The position numbers and the translations under genes were made by a program. A stretch of DNA of 10,890 bases from Nitrospirota bacterium (GTDB taxonomy: Bacteria > Nitrospirota > Nitrospiria > Nitrospirales > Nitrospiraceae), in contig JACPZN010000307.1 of assembly GCA_016195505.1 (NCBI GenBank), forward strand, positions 1 to 10,890, in the 5' to 3' direction. The notes beneath the pieces are model-generated. The model ran no database searches. It was not told the origin of the DNA and saw nothing but the letters and a program-made list of their open reading frames with translations. Shown here in pieces: positions 5,554-10,890 of the stretch (position 1 is its first letter; each line of letters starts with the position of its first letter).

Positions 5554-7046
5554 GATCGAGGTCTCCTGGTTGGAAGCGCCACATAGAAGGTCGCCCCTTT
5601 ATCAGGGATGCCCTCAGCCCAAGTACGTCCGCCGTGCCGATGCACGATGCGTCGTACATTGGCGAGGCCAATGCCGGTTCCTTCAAATTCATCGACCCGG
5701 TGGAGTCGTTGAAAGACGCCGAACAGTTTGGCTGCGTACTGCATATCAAATCCCACGCCATTGTCGCGAACAAAGATGACGACCTCACCTGAAGTACGGC
5801 GGTCGACACCGACCTCAATCTTTGCCATCGGTCTGGTGCTCGTAAACTTGACGGCATTTGCGATCAGGTTCACGAACACTTGCCGGAGCATGGCCGGATC
5901 CCCGGGGACTTCCGGTAGTCTCTCAATTCTCCAGGATATCTCGCGTCCTTGCAAGTCAAGTCGTAAATCGTAAAGGATCGTTTTCACCAGCTGATCCAGA
6001 TTGACGGTCGTGCTGAGCATTTCCTGGCGGCCCATGCGGGAGAAGACCAGCAGGTCGTCGATCAGCTGTCCCATCTGCTTGGCGGAGTTGGAGATAGTCT
6101 GCAGGTACCGGGCCGCCTTCTCATTCAGCGAGTCCCCCACCGCTTTGCCCAAGAGCGAGGCATAGCCGTCGATATGACGCAAGGGCGCACGAAGGTCGTG
6201 GGAGACGGAATAGCTGAACGCTTCAAGTTCCTTGTTCGCGGCCTCGAGAAGTTCCCCCCGCCGCTGGAGTTCCGTGGCGACACGCCGCCGTTCCGTGATG
6301 TCATGTCGAATCAGGTAGTACACGGATGCCAACAGGACGAGTTGGAGCAAGGCGCCGATGCCAAGAAGCACGATGGTGTTCGTCGTACTGGCGGCGGATT
6401 CCATGACTCGTCTGCGCACAGCTTGTCGCTCGTACGACTCCATCTCGGCAATGATCCGATGGATGGTGCCGAGCTCTTGTTTCGCGGCTCCCTCTAGCGC
6501 CATTTTCTTGACGGCTTCAAAACCCTTATTGGCGAGCTGGACAATTGCGCCGGCTTCGGCATTCAGTTGCCGATCCATCATCTGGTTGAGCAGCCCGACG
6601 CGCTGCTGTTGTTCAGACGATCCCTGTGTCAGATCATTGAGATACTTGATGAAGGTGGGCTTTTGTTCAACGACCGTCTGGTAGGTTTGGAGATATAAGG
6701 TTTCACCAGTGACGAGGTAGCGGCGATGGCTAGTCTCGGCTTCGTCCATAGCGACATCGATATTGCCGAGGAGTTGCACGAGCTCGTGGCTGCGGGTGTC
6801 GAGCCCGCTGTTGGCGATCAAGACGCTGGTGTTGCGGTAGGACACTGCGCTGATGACGAGTATGCCGACAAACACAAGGCCGAAGCCAGCCAAGATCCGC
6901 CGCTCGATGGTGAGGGCGTGAAACCACGTGATCGGTACGCGCCAAAACGATGTAGGCTTTGCGGGAATGGTCACCGTGGCGTGCGGCTTGGGCTCGCCAG
7001 CTGGTGCGAGGGGAATCTGTGAGCGATCGTTCGTGACTGATTCCAT
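5550..7046 (-). CDS. Membrane histidine kinase with CHASE3 sensor domain
   Basis: The 498-residue sensor has a polar, proline-containing N-terminal region of about 45 residues. TM1 (about 51-69) follows, then an all-helical extracytoplasmic domain of about 140 residues, TM2 (about 224-246), HisKA and HATPase. The external domain fits CHASE3, with the ETSHRRYLVTGETLYLQTY pattern near 104-122. The H-box FSYSVSHDLRAPLRH carries H283, the N-box FVNLIANAVKF has N397, G1 is DNGVGF (D428), and G2 is EGTGIGLANV (455-464). The kinase region resembles that of phytochrome-type kinases, consistent with the Rcp1-like regulator encoded next. The CHASE3 ligand is unknown. The ATG at 7046 is chosen because the frame further upstream, open to 7241, would run into nuoN and gives low-complexity sequence; its Shine-Dalgarno site is weak. 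It is the first gene of the signalling operon and overlaps the regulator by 4 nt. Confidence 0.88.
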   Translation of the reverse strand: MESVTNDRSQIPLAPAGEPKPHATVTIPAKPTSFWRVPITWFHALTIERRILAGFGLVFVGILVISAVSYRNTSVLIANSGLDTRSHELVQLLGNIDVAMDEAETSHRRYLVTGETLYLQTYQTVVEQKPTFIKYLNDLTQGSSEQQQRVGLLNQMMDRQLNAEAGAIVQLANKGFEAVKKMALEGAAKQELGTIHRIIAEMESYERQAVRRRVMESAASTTNTIVLLGIGALLQLVLLASVYYLIRHDITERRRVATELQRRGELLEAANKELEAFSYSVSHDLRAPLRHIDGYASLLGKAVGDSLNEKAARYLQTISNSAKQMGQLIDDLLVFSRMGRQEMLSTTVNLDQLVKTILYDLRLDLQGREISWRIERLPEVPGDPAMLRQVFVNLIANAVKFTSTRPMAKIEVGVDRRTSGEVVIFVRDNGVGFDMQYAAKLFGVFQRLHRVDEFEGTGIGLANVRRIVHRHGGRTWAEGIPDKGATFYVALPTRRPRS

Positions 7047-7088
7047 GGGCGAGGACGACCTGGGATCGGAAATCGAGGAGATTGTACT

Positions 7089-7108
7089 GCGAGTCCCGAT
7101 AGACTCGC
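7089..7108 (-). other. Perfect 7-bp hairpin in the leader of the signalling operon
   Basis: GCGAGTC (7089-7095) and GACTCGC (7102-7108) form a perfect inverted repeat with a 6-nt loop between nuoN and the kinase gene. No T-tract follows on the - strand, so it is not a standard terminator for the nuo operon. If the candidate promoter at 7117-7125 is used, the stem would sit at the extreme 5' end of the transcript, where it could protect the mRNA or act as an operator. Confidence 0.45.
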
Positions 7109-7116
7109 CAGGCCTA

Positions 7117-7125
7117 ATTGTAGCA
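7117..7125 (-). promoter_or_regulatory. Candidate extended -10 promoter for the signalling operon
   Basis: Read on the - strand the sequence is TGCTACAAT: a TGn extension followed by a hexamer matching TATAAT at five of six positions. No good -35 is present, as is tolerated for extended -10 promoters. Transcription would start near 7110, giving a leader of about 64 nt before the kinase ATG. A second TACAAT is at 7081-7086 but lacks the TGn extension and a -35. Confidence 0.35.
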
Positions 7126-7153
7126 GAACTCGTAGGAGACAAAACCAGGAAAA

Positions 7154-8650
7154 CTATCCGCCAATTGGTGGAATGAGAGGAATCACGTTGGCTGAAGGAG
7201 CAGTAAAATTCGAAAACATCAGTGTTGCCGCCACGACCCAATCAATGAATGGCTGGGGGTAAATCCCGATCAGCAACGTTCCTGCTAGACCAACATAGAC
7301 TACCGCCTTCATTGGTCCGGAAATCGGCACGGGCGAGGGATCGATCGGTTCGTTGATGTACATCTTCTTGACGACGATCAGATAATAGTACATGGAAATG
7401 ACGATGTTGACCAGTCCGACGGTGATCAGCGCGTATAAACCTTCTTTGATCGCGGCGACGAAAATATAGAGTTTGCCGATAAACCCTGCCAAGGGCGGCA
7501 CGCCGGCCAGAGACAAGAGAAACAGCAACATCGCGAAAGCCAGGAACGGCGAGCGACGGTTCAAACCGCTGTAGTCCTCAATTTCATCGCTCCCAATACC
7601 GTGGCTCACGGCGATCACGACGGCAAAGGCGCCGATATTCGCAAAGAGGTAAGCCAACAGATAGAACAGAATGGCATCACTCCCCATTTTCGTTCCAGCC
7701 GCCAGCCCGATCAGCACGTTTCCGATCTGGGCAATACCGGAATAGGCCAGGAGGCGCTTGATGTTCCGTTGGGCGATCGCCACGATGTTGGCATAGGTCA
7801 TCGACAGGATGGAGACGGCCACTAAAAGGAAAATCCATATCGGCTTGAATGTAGCCAGAGCGACGAGAAAGATCCGGAGAAGGATGGCCAACGCAGCGCC
7901 TTTCGGGGCGATCGATAAGAACGCCGTCACGGGGGTCGGGGCACCATGATAGGTATCTGGAATCCACGAGTGGAATGGGACGGCGCCGATCTTAAATCCC
8001 AAGGCGGCAAAGATCAGCAGGAAACCGACGATCAACCCGGGTGTAGCGGGCGCGGCGGCCATGTCGGAGAACACGAGCTTGCCGGTTTCACCGTACACCA
8101 GACTGATGCCGTAGGCCAGGAGCCCTGCGGCAAACACGCCGAGGATGAAAAACTTCAGTCCTGCCTCGTTCGAGGCCAAGTCGTCTCGAAGATAAGCCAC
8201 CAAGATATAGAACCCGAGCGTCGAAAACTCCAGGCTGACGAAGACGGAGAGCAGGTCGTTGGCAGAGGCCATGAACATCATGCCGAGAGCCGACATCACG
8301 ACGAGAAAATAGTATTCCCCTCGGAAAAATGCGAAGCGGTTGACGTACTCGATCGAAACGAGGATCACGAGCGTCGTGGCGCCGACGATAAACATCTTGA
8401 AAAAGATGGCCATGCGATCCAACACGAACATGTTGCCGAACAGCGCACCGGAAATATGGTTCAGGTCAAACCAGGCCAAACAGCCCAGTGTGGCCACGAG
8501 GCCGACGACACTAAGATACGCCAGTTGCTCCTTGGGTAAACGCGGGAAGGCGAAGTCGACGATGAGGACCACACAGAGCCAGCAGGTCACGAAGATCTCC
8601 GGCAGCAGAAGCAGGAGATCGGCGAAGGATATGGTGAGATCGAAGGTCAT
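7154..8650 (-). CDS. nuoN: NADH-quinone oxidoreductase subunit N
   Basis: NuoN is one of the antiporter-like proton-pumping subunits in the membrane arm of complex I. The 498-residue protein is a normal length, hydrophobic throughout with about 14 helices. It retains the key charged residues in helix order: E131 (SLEFSTLGFYIL), K156, K210 (ALGFKIGAVPFHSW), K240 (SIAPKGAAL) and K383 (GFIGKLYIF). I equate these with E. coli NuoN E133, K158, K217, K247 and K395. The GxVPFHSWxPDxYxGAP motif is characteristic of NuoN rather than NuoL or NuoM. Its ATG overlaps the nuoM stop by 4 nt, and a GGAG site 6 nt upstream (8657-8660) lies within the last unit of a heptamer repeat in nuoM. It appears to be the last nuo gene: 107 nt separate it from the signalling operon on the same strand. 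Confidence 0.95.
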   Translation of the reverse strand: MTFDLTISFADLLLLLPEIFVTCWLCVVLIVDFAFPRLPKEQLAYLSVVGLVATLGCLAWFDLNHISGALFGNMFVLDRMAIFFKMFIVGATTLVILVSIEYVNRFAFFRGEYYFLVVMSALGMMFMASANDLLSVFVSLEFSTLGFYILVAYLRDDLASNEAGLKFFILGVFAAGLLAYGISLVYGETGKLVFSDMAAAPATPGLIVGFLLIFAALGFKIGAVPFHSWIPDTYHGAPTPVTAFLSIAPKGAALAILLRIFLVALATFKPIWIFLLVAVSILSMTYANIVAIAQRNIKRLLAYSGIAQIGNVLIGLAAGTKMGSDAILFYLLAYLFANIGAFAVVIAVSHGIGSDEIEDYSGLNRRSPFLAFAMLLFLLSLAGVPPLAGFIGKLYIFVAAIKEGLYALITVGLVNIVISMYYYLIVVKKMYINEPIDPSPVPISGPMKAVVYVGLAGTLLIGIYPQPFIDWVVAATLMFSNFTAPSANVIPLIPPIGG

Positions 8651-10356
8651 TGATTGCTCCGTGAGGCGTCAAGCGTCAGGCGTGAAGCGTCTTCAGGTAG
8701 CGCGGCCAAGTTTGGCCGTGGGAAATCAGCCCTCGCGTCACGCGTCAGGCCTAACGTGTCACGTTCTTGCGAAGCGACCGGCACGACATGCGTAATCTTG
8801 GCGACCAACGGATCCACTCCGGAACGAACGACGTTGTACAAATGCATCGGGAAAATACCGAACCCTACGCTGATCGAGATCATGATCAACAGCGGCAGCC
8901 GATCAACAGCTGAAACAGCATCGTGCGAATGGCTGTACTTCTGGTTCATCGGCCCATAGAAAAGGCCGCGCATCATCTTAAAGAGATAGGCCATGGTGAG
9001 CACGATACCCAGTACGGCGACGATCACTTGGAACGGGTATTTGTTCCAGGCTCCGACGATGATCATGATTTCGGCGATAAAATTGACTGTGCCGGGCATC
9101 CCGACAGATGCCATGCAGGCAACGACGAAACAGGCAGCGATAAACGGCATCCTGTTCGAGAGGCCGCCCAGCGAGGGAATGTCGCGCGAGTGCGTCTGAT
9201 CATAGACCCATCCGGCCATGGCGAAGAGCATGCCGGTGGCCATGGCATGGGCAAACATATAGATGACCGCGCCGCTCAAGCTGATGTAATCCAGCGCCGC
9301 CATGCCGAGGAACACATAGCCCATATGGCTGGAGCTGGAATAGCCGATCACATACTTGGTGTCCTTGGCGTAAAAGGCGACGAACCCGCCGTAGATGATG
9401 CTGAACATGCAGAGCACGGCGGCCATCGGCATCAGCTCTCTGGTTGTTTCAGGGAGAATTTCAAACGCCACGCGAATAATTGAGAAGTGTCCCAGCTTCA
9501 TGAGGACACCGGCGTGGAGCATGCTGGTTGCGGCGGGGGCAGCAGCGTGGCCGACCGGCGACCAGGAATGCAACGGCCAGAGCGGGGCGATCGAGGCGAA
9601 GCCGAAGAAGATCAAGATCCAAATGATCTTGTCCAAGGTCGTCCCGAGCACGGGGATATTCATGAGCTTGGCCTGCTCGCGGAGCACGAGGATATCGAAG
9701 GTATTGAGTCCGGAGTATTTGTAGATGAGCAGAATGCCCATGAGGGCCACGACGGCAAAGGCCGACAGAAAGAGGACCAGCTTCATCGCCGCGTATTCTT
9801 TGCTGTTCGATGCAAAATTAAAAATGAAGCCGACGGAATCCCTCAGTTTGAGCCCTTCGGCATCCGTCATCTCCAAATACTTCTTCGTATGACTGCCCCA
9901 CATCCCCAACAACAAATACATGGGGATCACAGACATCTCATAGAAGAAGTAGAGGAAAAACAAATCGAGAGACATGAAGACGCCGATCGTGGCGGCTGCC
10001 AGGATCAGCAACCAGATGTAAAACTCTTTCGTTCGGTCCTTGATATGCCAGGACACGAAGATGCCTGCAAACAGTAAGATCGACGAGGCGAGCACGAGCG
10101 GAGTGCCGATCCCGTCCACACCAAGATGCAACGAAATGCCGAGTTGTTTCGACCATTCAAACTTCTGGACGAACTGGAACCCGCCCTTGACCGGGTCGTA
10201 TGCATAAAACAGGTGGAGCGAAGCGATCAGCGAAACAAAGGCCGCACCCGCCGCAATGCCTCGAACCAGCATGGGCTGCCGATTTGAAACGAAAATCAGG
10301 GCGAGGGCTCCGGCGAAGGGAGCGAAGAGGATATAGAGAAGTGCGTGCTCTCCCAT
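8647..10356 (-). CDS. nuoM: NADH-quinone oxidoreductase subunit M, second divergent copy
   Basis: This 569-residue antiporter-like subunit is longer than the roughly 500 residues usual for NuoM. It follows another nuoM by 5 nt, so the complex probably has two NuoM-type pumps. Family residues present are the TM5 glutamate E140 (FFYEMSVIPMYLLLG), the TM8 lysine K287 (AGVLMKLG) and the TM12 glutamate E429 (NFIAEIMIIVGAW). The TM7 lysine, equivalent to E. coli NuoM K234, is absent: the usual FAVKxP reads FASIAP, with Ile256 in its place. The normal PLHxWLPDAH reads PLHSWSPVGH. Extra histidines occur at 281 and 290. About 28 extra, mostly polar residues lie between TM5 and TM6 (around 160-187). 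The last 45 or so residues are a hydrophilic tail partly encoded by 7-nt repeats. The ATG at 10356 is chosen because the frame beyond it, open to 10488, only shadows the upstream nuoM. Confidence 0.93.
   Translation of the reverse strand: MGEHALLYILFAPFAGALALIFVSNRQPMLVRGIAAGAAFVSLIASLHLFYAYDPVKGGFQFVQKFEWSKQLGISLHLGVDGIGTPLVLASSILLFAGIFVSWHIKDRTKEFYIWLLILAAATIGVFMSLDLFFLYFFYEMSVIPMYLLLGMWGSHTKKYLEMTDAEGLKLRDSVGFIFNFASNSKEYAAMKLVLFLSAFAVVALMGILLIYKYSGLNTFDILVLREQAKLMNIPVLGTTLDKIIWILIFFGFASIAPLWPLHSWSPVGHAAAPAATSMLHAGVLMKLGHFSIIRVAFEILPETTRELMPMAAVLCMFSIIYGGFVAFYAKDTKYVIGYSSSSHMGYVFLGMAALDYISLSGAVIYMFAHAMATGMLFAMAGWVYDQTHSRDIPSLGGLSNRMPFIAACFVVACMASVGMPGTVNFIAEIMIIVGAWNKYPFQVIVAVLGIVLTMAYLFKMMRGLFYGPMNQKYSHSHDAVSAVDRLPLLIMISISVGFGIFPMHLYNVVRSGVDPLVAKITHVVPVASQERDTLGLTRDARADFPRPNLAALPEDASRLTLDASRSNQ
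8664..8691 (-). repeat. Heptanucleotide tandem repeat, four units, inside the nuoM 3' end
   Basis: Read on the coding strand the units are GACGCTT, CACGCCT, GACGCTT and GACGCCT, consensus SACGCYT, with a fifth decayed unit CACGGAG at 8663-8657. Three units equal seven codons, so the protein shows a 7-residue period: DASRLTL followed by DASRSNQ at residues 556-569. The decayed last unit supplies the GGAG ribosome binding site of nuoN. Confidence 0.8.
8703..8718. repeat. Perfect inverted repeat between the two heptamer arrays
   Basis: CGGCCAA and TTGGCCG form a 7-bp stem around a 2-nt centre (GT on the + strand). As RNA the innermost pairs would have to open to make a loop. It lies inside the nuoM tail, between two blocks of heptamer repeats, giving the whole a repeat-hairpin-repeat layout. 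Confidence 0.6.
8734..8761 (-). repeat. Second, more decayed heptamer repeat block in the nuoM tail
   Basis: On the + strand the units read CGCGTCA, CGCGTCA, GGCCTAA and CGTGTCA. On the coding strand it contains GCCTGACGCGTGACGC, which matches GCCTGACGCTTGACGC in the other block at 15 of 16 positions in direct orientation. It encodes residues of the hydrophilic tail around RDTLGLTRDARA (532-543). Confidence 0.6.
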
Positions 10357-10361
10357 GGGGC

Positions 10362-10890
10362 TTAGCGTCCTTGTCCTGTTCGAGGTTCTCCGAGTGCCGC
10401 CACTGTCCCATGATTGAGCCGATCCACGAGCGCCTGAACTGATCCATTCATGATTCGAAGGAACGGGGACGGATAAAGCCCAATCCACAGAATCATGACC
10501 GAAAGGGACACAGCAATCATAATCTCACGCAATTGGAGGTCGCTCATCGTTTCCTTCACCGCCTTGCCGACAGGACCAAGCATGGCACGTTCGTAGTACC
10601 AGAGAAAATAGGCTGCGCCGAAGATCACCCCGAGAACCGCGACCGCTCCGAACCACCACTTGGCCTTGAATGCGCCCAATAGAATGAGGAACTCTCCCAC
10701 GAAACCGTTCGTGCCGGGAAGTCCGATCGAGGCCAGCCCGATAATCAGAAAACACGTTGCGAGGAGAGGGACCTGTTTTGCCATCCCGCCAAAGGCCGAC
10801 AATTGAGTAGTCTGCTGGCGCGAGTAGAGGAATCCCGCAATGAAGAAGAGCCCGGCCGTACTGAATCCCAAATTGATCATGGTCAGGAGA
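10362..10890 (-). CDS. nuoM: NADH-quinone oxidoreductase subunit M, first copy, C-terminal part (5' end outside window)
   Basis: The frame runs off the right edge, and the last 176 residues are visible. They cover the final helices of a NuoM-type antiporter subunit: STAGLFFIAGFLYSR, the loop QLSAFGGMAKQVP, then LASIGLPGTNGFVGEFLILLGAF with the conserved TM12 glutamate, followed by two more helices and a short polar tail. The GLPGTNGFVGEF motif is much closer to canonical NuoM than the equivalent in the downstream copy (GMPGTVNFIAEI). One difference stands out: the histidine that normally precedes the GxSxxGLF motif (E. coli NuoM H348 region) is leucine here (INLGFS). The stop is 5 nt from the start of the second nuoM, so the two are translated from one mRNA. 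Confidence 0.93.
   Translation of the reverse strand, partial: LLTMINLGFSTAGLFFIAGFLYSRQQTTQLSAFGGMAKQVPLLATCFLIIGLASIGLPGTNGFVGEFLILLGAFKAKWWFGAVAVLGVIFGAAYFLWYYERAMLGPVGKAVKETMSDLQLREIMIAVSLSVMILWIGLYPSPFLRIMNGSVQALVDRLNHGTVAALGEPRTGQGR

Noticed and set aside
4756..5586. Long + strand open frame (276 codons) opposite the hybrid kinase and response regulator
   Set aside because: It is a shadow of two well-supported kinase-family genes in a GC-rich region. It has no ribosome binding site and no recognisable domain.
7047..7241. 65-residue N-terminal extension of the CHASE3 kinase into nuoN
   Set aside because: It would overlap the end of nuoN, is serine-rich without family similarity, and the candidate promoter lies inside it.
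10357..10488. 44-residue N-terminal extension of the second NuoM
   Set aside because: It is polar, overlaps the upstream nuoM, and NuoM proteins begin directly with the first helix, as seen from the ATG at 10356.

Overview
The window looks like chromosomal DNA of a Nitrospira-type bacterium (phylum Nitrospirota), moderately GC-rich. The main reason is the right end, where two NuoM-type antiporter subunits sit in tandem ahead of NuoN. This arrangement is known from the '2M' complex I of Nitrospira and some other groups. The assignment is an inference from gene content, not from a database match. I see no tRNA, rRNA, insertion sequence, phage gene or CRISPR array.

Layout. (1) Bases 1-770, + strand: the 3' end of a cyclopropane-fatty-acid synthase gene, overlapping by 7 nt a small DUF2878 membrane protein gene. 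(2) Bases 771-1088: a non-coding stretch with hairpins, then pyrE (orotate phosphoribosyltransferase, 1089-1664). (3) Bases 1699-2503: a small lipoprotein gene (- strand) and a periplasmic rhodanese gene (+ strand). They diverge from a 54-bp region in which two good sigma70-type promoters overlap completely. (4) Bases 2540-7046, all - strand and tightly packed: a membrane CHASE3 histidine kinase, a single-domain Rcp1-like response regulator, a soluble REC-HisKA-HATPase-REC hybrid kinase, and an exported phosphodiester glycosidase-like protein. Junctions are a 4-nt overlap, an 18-nt gap and a 4-nt overlap, so this reads as one signalling operon ending in an envelope enzyme. A candidate promoter and a perfect hairpin lie just upstream. 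(5) Bases 7154-10890, - strand: nuoN, a full-length divergent nuoM, and the 3' end of another nuoM. This is the distal part of a nuo operon that enters from beyond the right edge.

How the genes work together. The nuo genes encode proton-pumping membrane-arm subunits of NADH:quinone oxidoreductase. The two-component cluster is probably a separate unit that senses an extracytoplasmic signal. Its output is unclear, because no DNA-binding or second-messenger domain is present in any of the three signalling proteins.

The observations most worth following: the full-length NuoM has lost the transmembrane-helix-7 lysine that is central to proton pumping in this family. The same protein ends in a hydrophilic tail encoded by degenerate 7-nt tandem repeats around a perfect hairpin, and the array runs into the nuoN ribosome binding site. 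The lipoprotein/rhodanese pair has face-to-face promoters that share a -10 region, and the lipoprotein mRNA is predicted to be nearly leaderless.
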